Of a DNA stretch of 64,000 bases, positions 49,302-58,034 are shown piece by piece (position 1 is the stretch's first letter; every line of letters starts with the position of its first letter). The notes below the pieces were generated by a model. It saw only the letters and a program-made list of their open reading frames with translations, was not told where the DNA came from and searched no databases. The position numbers and the translations under genes are program-made. The DNA comes from Daphnia carinata (Eukaryota > Arthropoda > Branchiopoda > Diplostraca > Daphniidae), in the NCBI RefSeq assembly GCF_022539665.2, contig NC_081335.1, positions 3,720,001 through 3,784,000 of the forward strand, read 5' to 3'.

Positions 49302-50856
49302 CTTATAGTTGGTGCAACTACCTACAACAAATCAAATGATAGAGTAAAACGTTGCAGATATAATCGCACGGGCTTCTGAAATAAAGAACTAGAAGTTTTA
49401 CTTCTTAATTTTGGATTCCATTGCACTGTGCGCTACCATTAGTTACTTCAGACATACAGATATGTGGTGAAAATTTGTACGCATTCAATTAAAATCAATC
49501 CTACCTTCTCTACGTAACATTTTCGGAACTGTATTTGGAGAGTCGGGCTAGCGAAGAACTATCTTTTCCAGCTGCAACACGAACAATGGACATCCACTGC
49601 AGATAGCGTCTTGTTATAAAAATCTTTTCGGTGGGAATACAGCTTAATCAAGCAACCGTTAAGACACGGTACATTTGCAACAAATATAATTGACCTAATT
49701 TCTTTAAAAAATAAAAAAAAAAAATAAATAAAAGCCATTCTAAAAAAATGGAACGATTTGTACAGTACTGTTTCAGTTCAACAATCAAACATGTGTCCAT
49801 ATATTTTAGTTTAATCAAATACAGCTGAATCTTATTACTACCCTACTTCACGAAATTGGAACATGAACTACTAACGATATTTAACGACCGTACCATGCAG
49901 CCATACGGTAACTATTAATAGGTTTCACATGCATGACATTTCTAAATCTGTAACCTAAGAAGTTTCCCATACGCAAAAGCTTCACTTTGTTTTAAGATTT
50001 ACTCTTTTTATTATTGGAATTAATGTTACGCATGAGGACGAACTTACCTCGCCGCGTCACTAAGCTGCTGCCTTAATTTTTTTCCGTGCTGCGCTAAATA
50101 CTGTCCAGTTCCGCACTGATTTTCAATTATACCATACAAAATTGTACGTTTAATTCTTTTTCGACTATGTGCTTGTTTACTGAAGTTGATGCTTAATTAC
50201 ACAGTCCAGCCAAAACGGTCATTAATGAAGCATATTGGATTGATTTTGCCGATGCCATCTTTCTACAAGTCCATCATCTCTTATTCAGTGACTCTTGTTT
50301 TTTTCTTGCTGTCAACCAGGTCTAAACTTAAATCAAAAACATACATTAGTTTTAATTGTATTTTTCGAGATGTACATTATTATGCAAGAAGTTTTTCACC
50401 AAAATCGAATAACCCATTTCCTTTCTCTATCCTTAACGCATCGTTTTACAGCACAGACTTCGTAAAATTAATGCCTTATCAGCCGCTGACGTCAACCCTC
50501 GTCTTCTCTTTCCTAAGTGCAAAAATTATTCCTCGCATTTGGCCCGGAGCTTTAACTTACTAAACACGCAAAAATGAATGTTGAATGAATGAAAAATGTT
50601 GTTTTCGAAAATACCCATAAACTGGGAGCTTAATTTAAAAGAAACGCCATACACTGTATGCCTAAAGCAAACAGGATATTAAACTATTTTACAATTTTAT
50701 GTAAACCATTAGTACAACCTCATATGTAAGGAATCCCAAATGCAGTAATAAAACAGTGCAATTATTCCGCCAGATGCAGACGCTAAGCACATGAAAGAAG
50801 CCGTTTATCCCCATCACACTTCAGACCCTAACTAGATAGAAAAAAATTGTTACACT
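49302..50856. other. Carboxypeptidase promoter side and unpaired right-arm DNA
   Basis: Just upstream of the carboxypeptidase start, an acceptor-like TTGTAG followed by GTAGTTG, and further up a donor-like GAGAAG|GTAGG, suggest an intron in the 5' leader. A TATAA-like element lies near 49,612 on the minus strand. The 125-codon frame at 50,186-50,563 has no recognisable content and is not called. Confidence 0.45.
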
Positions 50857-50989
50857 TGTAACTGCAAGAATTTCTCAAAACTATGATAGCAATCATTCCA
50901 CATAGCTCTGTAGAAATTCCGGATGCTTTAGCACTTTTCTCTACCAACTTCCCAATTGATGTGGGAAGCCAGACTATCACTGTGCAAAT
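50857..50989 (-). ncRNA. H/ACA-type snoRNA, right copy
   Basis: Same fold and nearly the same sequence as 40,158-40,287: TTGCAC/GTGCTAA hairpin, H box (AAAGCA here), and a second hairpin with the identical apical region GCTATGTGGAATGATTGC. The position of the ACA box reads GCA (CTTGCAGTT), so either the box is degenerate or a later ACA (TTACAAG) is used. Confidence 0.6.
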
Positions 50990-51854
50990 CTGATACTACT
51001 GGCGGGCAAAAAAAAACGTACCTATAATTGTAAAATTCCAGCAGCTAGCAAGTTCAGCCGCCAAATCCATGATCAAATCCGCCACCACGTTTCCAGCCGG
51101 AAAGCTAAAGAAAATAAGGTATCAATAATGGGAATTGTGTACCCAAATCTAATACAATCAATGACACCAACAAGAAGAATACATCGGGTACGGAGTTTCA
51201 TGTACGAGATAAATAGAACTCAACCTCGCTAAGAACGCCAAATTCCCTAATCCTAAATTTTGTGATAGTAGAACAGATACCCGAGGAGCCACGCTGCAGA
51301 AGCCCAAACAAGACGGAAAAACAGCAGCCAACCCCCTGGAAGACCGAACCGACCCCTCATTAAGATAATTCCTACCAAAAGTAAATTGTAGTGCTGATTT
51401 CTGGCCAAATGAACAGCAAGTTCACTCAGGGGATGACTCACTTATTGGTTCAAGAGTACATACACCAAACAAAAGTGCATTGTAATAGTGGGGAAAATTT
51501 TTCAAACAGAGCTGTGCAAAGTATAAACTTTGCAAATAAACCACCAGGCTCCACACCATACAAAGCATAAAGAATCTGCAAAGAACGCAAAGTGTTCTAG
51601 AAAGTACACTAAAAATTTCGAAGTTTGGAATTGTTGGTGCATGGAAATAAAATTTAACTAATGTAATTACTTACCATGCCATAGCGGCAGAAGGTAGGAT
51701 GGCCCCGTGCACCAGCCAAAACCTAAATGAAAAGAATGGTACAGTACAAATGCCAACAAAGAGCCACCTCCAGAGCAACTACTTATGTCAGAAGCACAAA
51801 GTCACCACAGAGGATGACCTGCTGTTTTGGACACAGGCTATGCCCAGCAGATCA

Positions 51855-51924
51855 ACCCTCAGACGCAAATTACAGCATCATGGAACAAATTGAAAACCAA
51901 CAAAAACTAGGAATCACCTCATTG
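51855..51924 (-). ncRNA. Second box C/D-type snoRNA, right copy
   Basis: Counterpart of 39,108-39,176. C-like GGTGATT (51,912-51,919 region), C'-like CATGATG and D box CTGA at 51,859-51,862 are kept, as is the central CATGATGCTGTAATTTGCG. Tentative box assignment, supported by conservation between the arms. Confidence 0.45.
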
Positions 51925-52064
51925 TCCCCCACCACGGAAGATGCATTCAACCCTAAGGACCAACTTCTAGGATTCCAGACAGAACTGGGACAGCAACACC
52001 TGGAAATACAAAAAAAAAAGGCTCAGCTACACGAAGAAGACTGAACACAAGTACCAACAAATCA

Positions 52065-52142
52065 AAGCTCAGAAACAAAATAATCATCAATAAATGATCA
52101 GACGGCAATTCCTATCATTTAATTTTAAGGTTCATCACCACA
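52065..52142 (-). ncRNA. Box C/D snoRNA, right copy 1
   Basis: Box C GTGATGAA (52,131-52,138), D' CTGA (52,098-52,101), C' TTGATGA (52,084-52,090) and D CTGA (52,069-52,072) in the same order and spacing as the left copy. The guide stretch TGATAGGAATTGCCGT is unchanged. Confidence 0.75.
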
Positions 52143-52367
52143 AATATAAATTCAAGTTTCAGTATGCAACTCACCATCAACGTCTATGATATCTAAGACA
52201 CTGTAGGTCAGTCATTGTCGTCACTAGGTTCGTGCATCGTTCGTGAAGAACTAATCAACCTTACGAGCAGCTATTCGTATTTCAGGCACCATTGACACAG
52301 CAACACCTATAAAATAAAAAAGCCTCAGTTACACTGGCAACACTAAAGATAACTACAGAACAAACCA

Positions 52368-52443
52368 AAGCTCAGCAAAAAAGAATCATCAACAACGATC
52401 AGACGGCAATTCCTATCATATACTTTCCAGGTTCATCATATGT
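52368..52443 (-). ncRNA. Box C/D snoRNA, right copy 2
   Basis: A second right-arm paralogue: C TGATGAA (52,432-52,438), D' CTGA (52,399-52,402), C' TTGATGA (52,386-52,392), D CTGA (52,372-52,375), with the same guide. It belongs to an extra exon-snoRNA unit not seen in the left arm. Confidence 0.75.
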
Positions 52444-52825
52444 AACGTAAAAGCAGCTTTACAAACCCACTCACCTCTGAATCACTGCCTATGGCATCCC
52501 TCTTATCGCAATACGCCTCCATCACCATAGGATTTATGCAACTGCAACGAATCATTTATAAACCTTAGTACCGGATTTACACTTTCACATTAAAAACTTA
52601 ACAAATGTATATAATAACTCAATTTAAGGTTTTAAATTTGATTTACTTAAACTAATTAGCAATTTATTCCTATTGTTCCATACTCGAAACTGACGTTACC
52701 ACGTGGCCCGAACGGTACTACAAGTGCCAATGGCGGAAACACTAAGAAACATTCCACGGTGCAAAGTATGATTCGGCACAGAAAAATTTAAATTTCAGTA
52801 AACAATCACACAGAATACCAAATAC

Positions 52826-52827
<2 letters not shown>

Positions 52828-52875
<48 letters not shown>
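52828..52875 (+). repeat. 48-base A homopolymer
   Basis: An uninterrupted run of A (T on the transcribed strand) in the first intron of the right snoRNA host gene, close upstream-of-acceptor in orientation. No target-site duplication was recognised beside it. Confidence 0.9.
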
Positions 52876-52880
<5 letters not shown>

Positions 52881-52941
52881 ACTTACTCTTTTGTACGAGA
52901 TCCTATCATTCACTGTTCGTTACTTCTGACCTCCAAGAGAA

Positions 52942-52947
52942 TTTATA
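52942..52947 (-). promoter_or_regulatory. TATA box of the right snoRNA host gene
   Basis: TATAAA on the minus strand, within GTATAAATTCTCTTG, which mirrors the left promoter element at 38,408. Confidence 0.6.
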
Positions 52948-53070
52948 CGCCGGCAGTTTAGCACTTTTCCAGTTTGCCCGCCGGCTTTGCCACAGCATTG
53001 TCATGCCGTTTGCAAAATCTTAGAAATTAATACATGAAATACAGTTGCGGAACGTTGCCAGACTTGCTAA

Positions 53071-54347
53071 ACGCAATTCGTAAACCAAATGGAGGAAAAT
53101 TCGCAATTCGAAATCGCAAGTGTATGATGGTATGACTTATCTTGCTAGCGTGTTAGGTCTTAGCCACAATTGCTACAACCACAAGCCAACTGGTGAATTT
53201 TTGAGTTCTACTGAAACATTGTGTAGCTTTAATTCTTCTTTCGCATAACGGAAATCGGAATTGGACACGATATCGCGAATAATGCCAATAACGGGATAAA
53301 GAAGAGCAACAGCAGTGATTCAATTGTGCAAGTCTCCCTTCATGCGTGTTTTAGTACGGTCATCATGCCCTAAATAAGAGTGCTGTTTGAATCGGCTTAT
53401 TTGAAAAAAAAAAAAATTTTCCTCCTCAGTGGCCTGCTTCTAGTAGGCTTCCTCCAGAACTCTTTCAGAAATAACCTTCACGGATTATTTATCGTCGTTG
53501 TTTTTCCCAACATCATTTCCCAAAAAACTATAACTGATGACATAAAACCCGCACAACCCCCTGGCATTTTTTTAGCTATATGCTTGACCATTTAACTTTC
53601 GGTTGATAGCAGAAGAATTCAATGGCGTCCCATTTTTAAGTGTCCCACATGACGAACAATCTTACTGTTCTTTAGAATTTGTCTTTCACATGATCGGGCT
53701 TCGGCCTCATACGGGCAAATGTTAACGTTGAATCGTAAACTAAGGGGTTTATGTGATCAGAATCACTTATCCGTGATCCCACTGGTCATTTAACTTGTGG
53801 TGATGCTATTTTTTCAATGCTTAGCAAGGAACGACTGATGTATAATGTCGTGGGCACAGTGTGAAGTCATAGCAGAAACTATCAGAAAAACTAGTTTGCT
53901 GTCAGCTGCTTTGCAAAATTGTTGCGTCAATGCTCAACACCTATGTTTAAACTCTTGCCCACCTTATTTTTCAAGAAACAATCCGTTATCTAACTAACCG
54001 TTAAAAATCTTCCTAAGCCGCAGACCTCAAAACACAATTCAGAATAACAGAGTTAATTGCCCATGAGACCGCCAGTGCTCAGTTACCTTAGCTAACAATG
54101 TTCGGTAAAGACATGGAGTATGTTTGGGTGGGATATAGAAAAAAAAAGTTGAGCAGTAGTGACCGAGACTTAGTCACTATCACACATCAGCGCCCGATAC
54201 CGGGTCCGTTACCACTTTGCTAGTGAAAAATTTAGCATTTAAACCACTAATTGTGTTGTAGGAAATTAAAAGAAGTTTCGTGTAGTCACATTTTTTGTGT
54301 GTTTTTTTTTTCTTGTAGACTGTTGGCTTCAGTAAAATCATGTTAAA
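53071..54347. other. Spacer between the duplication and the fucosyltransferase gene
   Basis: Contains a Pol III-like element at 54,138-54,230 (listed separately). Otherwise no supported gene. Confidence 0.5.
54138..54230 (-). repeat. Possible tRNA-derived (SINE-like) Pol III element
   Basis: On the minus strand it begins TAGCAAAGTGGTAACGG, which fits a tRNA A box. A GGTATCGGG stretch and a 7-base perfect hairpin TAGTGAC/GTCACTA follow, and it ends in a T-run (terminator-like). There is no full cloverleaf and no canonical B box, and copies elsewhere in the window were not seen, so this is a weak call. Confidence 0.3.
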
Positions 54348-57300
54348 ATGATGAAAAACAGTAACACAGTTATCAAATTACTACTGCTAGCTATGATAGC
54401 CATAGTAATCATCTTTACCACATACATGCCTCCACAGTCTCAGTATGTGTCGCAAATTTCGGACATTCCTACTCGACAGGTGTCAACGAAAATTCAATTA
54501 TCAATTCTCAACAAAACCAAAATCGTGCTTTTGACGTACCCTCAATTATGGGGTTTTCGATTCACTATGGGACGTGTAGGATTTATCAATGCCGGTTGTG
54601 AAGTGACTAACTGCCTCCTAACCACCAACCACTCTTACGTGAAGGATTACAATTTCGATGCTTTTTTGGTACATACTCCGACTCAAAGAAGGGGACCTTG
54701 GATCCTACCAAACAGGAGACCAGATCAAATTTTCATCATGTTCTCTACCGAGCCTCCAGGTAAACTAACATCAATAATCACTTTAGCCTATTTAATCCAA
54801 GAACGAGTGTCATGCCTCCGAAAACTGTTTTGGATTTTATGAAAAATGATTATGCAACCATATACGTAAATACCGATTTTTTTCACCGTCAGGTGATGGC
54901 ATGCTTTTTCTGAACAGTCTTGCTATATTACAGTCAGTCCCCTTGAGAATGTGGCTATGCTGCAGTAGAAGAAAGCCATTTGCATTAAAATAAAGAATGC
55001 CAGGCAGCTTCTTTACTATTAAACTAAGCCAGTTTTTCGAGATCAAGCTTCTGTCCTTCCATATGATGACAATCGTCAATCAAAAACCTACGGGAAAAAG
55101 TAAGGCGTGAAATGTTGTACAATGCGAATAACGGCTTTCGTTACTTACTTATACCACAAAATGGCTAGCGGCGCGGTTGACAAGTGCCACAGAGCATGAG
55201 CATCGAGCACCCAAAACAAAGGCGGAAAATCCAGTACTTCAAACAGTGTCGTGAAGGCAACGAGGGCAACGAAGGCTGCGCACTGTTTCACATACGGTCT
55301 TGGCTTGTAAAATTTAAAGCACCAAATTGACCATCCCAAGATATTGACCGCTCCTAGGAATCCAACGTATATAAAGAAATAAACTTAAATACAAAAACCT
55401 AATTTCGTAAACTTAGCTGTTACAAGCCAGCCACAGGACATGCGATCAAAAAAGAATTTGGTCCTTACCAAAGGCTATGTTGATGAGCATGTTATATCCA
55501 TAATCCATTTTGACAAAGAAGGTGGTGTAACTATGACAAACAAAGTAAAATCCTATGGCAATTCCGAAAAACAATGAATATTGAGAGCTGCGCGATTGAA
55601 ATGCCAACACTCTATTGCGAATAAAAAGATGCGTAAGTAGTAAACAGTTAGCAATAATGGATGCAATCAATTACCTAACCAGAAAATGGTAAACTGAGAA
55701 TAATACCATGCTGAATGCACCCAAATAATCCATTATTTCCGTAAATCGGACATCTCGAATATGGAAAATAGTGGACCATAGCCAAGCATGACAGCAAATC
55801 TGTGATTGTAGTGTGTTTAACATTACCCGAGCTCTAAAAGTTTTTAAATACTAAACTTACAATACAAAAACAATGTGTCATTCGGTAAAAGGGAGCACTA
55901 GGTCTAACTTCTTTTCGGAATCTTTTAATCATGACTACGTGACCAACTAAATTCAGGATGGAGAATAAGGTCGCTGCAGGTTCTTGAATCCCCCATAATC
56001 TTACAAATGGCCACTGAAAAAAAATTCACAAACAAATCTATAATCACAGTACACACCATCACCAAATTTCAAACAAAAAACTAATGTACCCTTCCATAAA
56101 ATTGCTGAACCCCAATTTCAGCTTCAACAAACCAATTTACAGTAGGCCACATGCAAAAATATTTGCATTCATCGGAGCAGGTCCACTGGAGAGCCTGTGG
56201 TATGAGAAACGATTGAGAATCTTGAGACGAACCTAGTGTTAAAAAAAAATTCAAAATAAAAAACTGCATAGTTTTTCCACGATTGCAGTGTGTTACACTA
56301 CCAGAACAGTTTTGGGTTAAACAATCCTGAAGACAGCTATAAAACATTTGAGAGCGATCTCCAGTGGATGCCAGGACAGATTTTAGCACAAACAAGAAGG
56401 CTACTGTGATTGCAATCACTATTTCCTTCATTGTAGATTTTCGAACTTTGCTGGAGCCTTCTCAAGGAGTATAAGGACTGAACTGTTCCTTCAACTCTAA
56501 TGACTTAACAGATTTTCTGAGAAAACCCTCATGAAATTCATAAGGGTTTCAAGGCAATAATATATCCCTAATGAAAACGGTCAATTTCTGCTACTTAATG
56601 CTTTCCTTTGAGGTTAAGAACGAAACTACTGGCAGCTTTGAATCATGAAGGTTTAAACTTTCAAAACAAAAAATTTCTACGTCGTGTCTTGTGTCGGCTG
56701 CTGGAGGCAAGAAACAATTGAAGCACAGTATCCGCCCAATAATGCACAGTTTATTCTGCTTCCGCTTCAAAACCCTCAATTAACTGGTAGATTGCTGGGG
56801 GATACTCCCAATTAAAGACTTGCAGAAACAAATAACAGAAAATCTAAAATATTAAGAGCCAATCGATAATTAAACTGTGTATGTGGCACACGGCATCATG
56901 TGTAAATGTCGTCCCTAGAGCTGCAGCGTAGAACAATGTGAACTAATAACCTGTATTCTTTTTTTTTTTATGTTTTAAAGTGCTGTTTTGTAATGTCTTG
57001 CTCGTGTTCCGTAGATCACATGCCACGATTGGATGCATTTGAAGATTATTTCAACTGGACAATGACTTATCTACCTGAATCTGACATTCCTTTACCTTAC
57101 GGTCGGATAGAACCACTACCACGAGCACCAAATACGGAGATCGAAAGACTTGGCATACAGGAACATGTCCGCTTGTCAAGTGTCAACCCAGCAAAAGGCA
57201 AAACCAAGCTAGTCATCTGGATGGTGTCAAACTGTCACGCTAGAAGCAATCGTATGCAGTATGTCCGCAACCTACAGAAATATGTAGATGTGGACATAAT

Positions 57301-57790
57301 CAGCAGCGAAGGAAAATGTGGCGGACAAGACTTGTGCCCCAAAAAGAGGAAAGGCGCTACCTGCTACGATGTAATAGAAAAAACGTACAAATTCTATTTG
57401 GCTTTTGAGAATTCCATCTGCCGAGACTATGTCACGGAGAAGTTCTTCGATTCTATTGGAAGAAACCTGGTCCCAATTGTATTGGGTGGCGCTAACTATT
57501 CAATGATAGCTCCCAAGCATTCATACATAAACGCATTCGATTACAGTCCTCGCCAGCTGGCTGAGTACTTGAAAGAAATAGACCAAGACGATTCGCTCTA
57601 CGCGGAATTTTTTTGGTGGAAACCCTATTATCGTGTAGTTAACCTACACCAGACGAACAAGGAATCGTTTTGCAATCTGTGTGCTGCCCTTCACGAAACT
57701 CCAGTAGAGAAAAGAGTAGCCAAAGGTCTTCAAAAATGGTATTTTGAAGGCAGCCATTGCTTGGTTAAGCCTAGATTTGATTCTACATAA
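54348..57790 (+). CDS. Alpha-1,3-fucosyltransferase, glycosyltransferase family 10
   Basis: Two exons, 54348-54759 and 57015-57790, joined in phase (CCA G|AT) across a 2.26-kb intron; 395 residues. Type II topology: short N-terminus, then one membrane anchor (IKLLLLAMIAIVIIFTTY), stem, and a lumenal catalytic domain. GT10 landmarks: N-terminal TYPQLWGF, FIMFSTEPPD; then FNWTMTYLPESDIPLPYG, KLVIWMVSNC, and the donor-binding motif YLAFENSICRDYVTEKFFDS followed by VPIVLGGANY and SYINAFDY. It transfers fucose from GDP-fucose to GlcNAc of glycans in the Golgi (core alpha-1,3 or Lewis type; not resolvable). Two adjacent ATGs at 54,348 and 54,351 are equivalent starts. The long intron contains the complete PGAP3 gene in reverse. 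Confidence 0.95.
55024..56431 (-). CDS. PGAP3: PGAP3/Per1-like GPI-anchor remodelling phospholipase, nested gene
   Basis: Seven exons: 56302-56431 (ATG at 56431), 56090-56232, 55861-56013, 55675-55799, 55469-55611, 55149-55353, 55024-55087; 320 residues with all phases matching, the normal size. A signal peptide is followed by the Cys-rich lumenal part (FYSCLQDC, WTCSDECKYFCMW, WPFVRLWGIQEPA), then several membrane helices. Conserved histidines and acidic residues of the CREST hydrolase fold are visible: WSTIFHIRD, DYLGAF, VCHSYTTFF, FWVLDAHALWHLSTAP. In the Golgi, PGAP3/Per1 removes the sn-2 acyl chain of GPI anchors during fatty-acid remodelling. The whole gene lies inside the intron of the fucosyltransferase on the opposite strand. 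Confidence 0.95.
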
Positions 57791-58034
57791 GCCTTTTGGA
57801 ATGCCTCAAAGATGTTGGAAGTTTTTACACACGCGAGATGAAGTGTTACGGCTGAGTGCAAATAACGTGATTGTTTATTGAAACTGATGAAAACAAAAAA
57901 TCATTATTAAATACTTGAAATACGATTAAAATGGCAGATGGTATGTTTTTTTTCTCGCGACAACTGCACAGGTTTTACAATAAAACATTTGATCGCTGTT
58001 CCAAACTTTTCATGCTAGTAAAAAAAGGAAACAA

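Larger units (their letters stand above)
50857..52918 (-). ncRNA. Non-coding snoRNA host gene, right copy
   Basis: Mirror image of the left host gene. Recognisable exons on the minus strand: 1 ending at 52,887; one ending in CAGAG|GTGAGT near 52,475; one at about 52,271-52,307 (GTGTTGCTGTGTC...); exon 2 homologue ending at 52,175; exon 3 homologue from 51,999; exon 4 homologue 51,675-51,723; last recognised exon 51,022-51,104. Introns hold three box C/D RNAs; the H/ACA RNA follows the last recognised exon. Compared with the left copy it has an extra exon-snoRNA unit, and the exon 3 donor GTAAGT is changed to AGAAGT, so splicing there must differ. No reading frame is shared between the copies on the transcribed strand. 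Confidence 0.6.
44259..53070. repeat. Right arm of the ~15 kb imperfect inverted duplication
   Basis: Reverse-complement partner of the left arm. From the axis out to about 46,290 the two arms stay collinear almost base for base in spacing. Further out the right arm is about 2.7 kb longer, and that extra part includes a whole carboxypeptidase gene (47,546-49,301). Collinearity resumes at 50,857 and runs to about 53,070. Confidence 0.88.
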
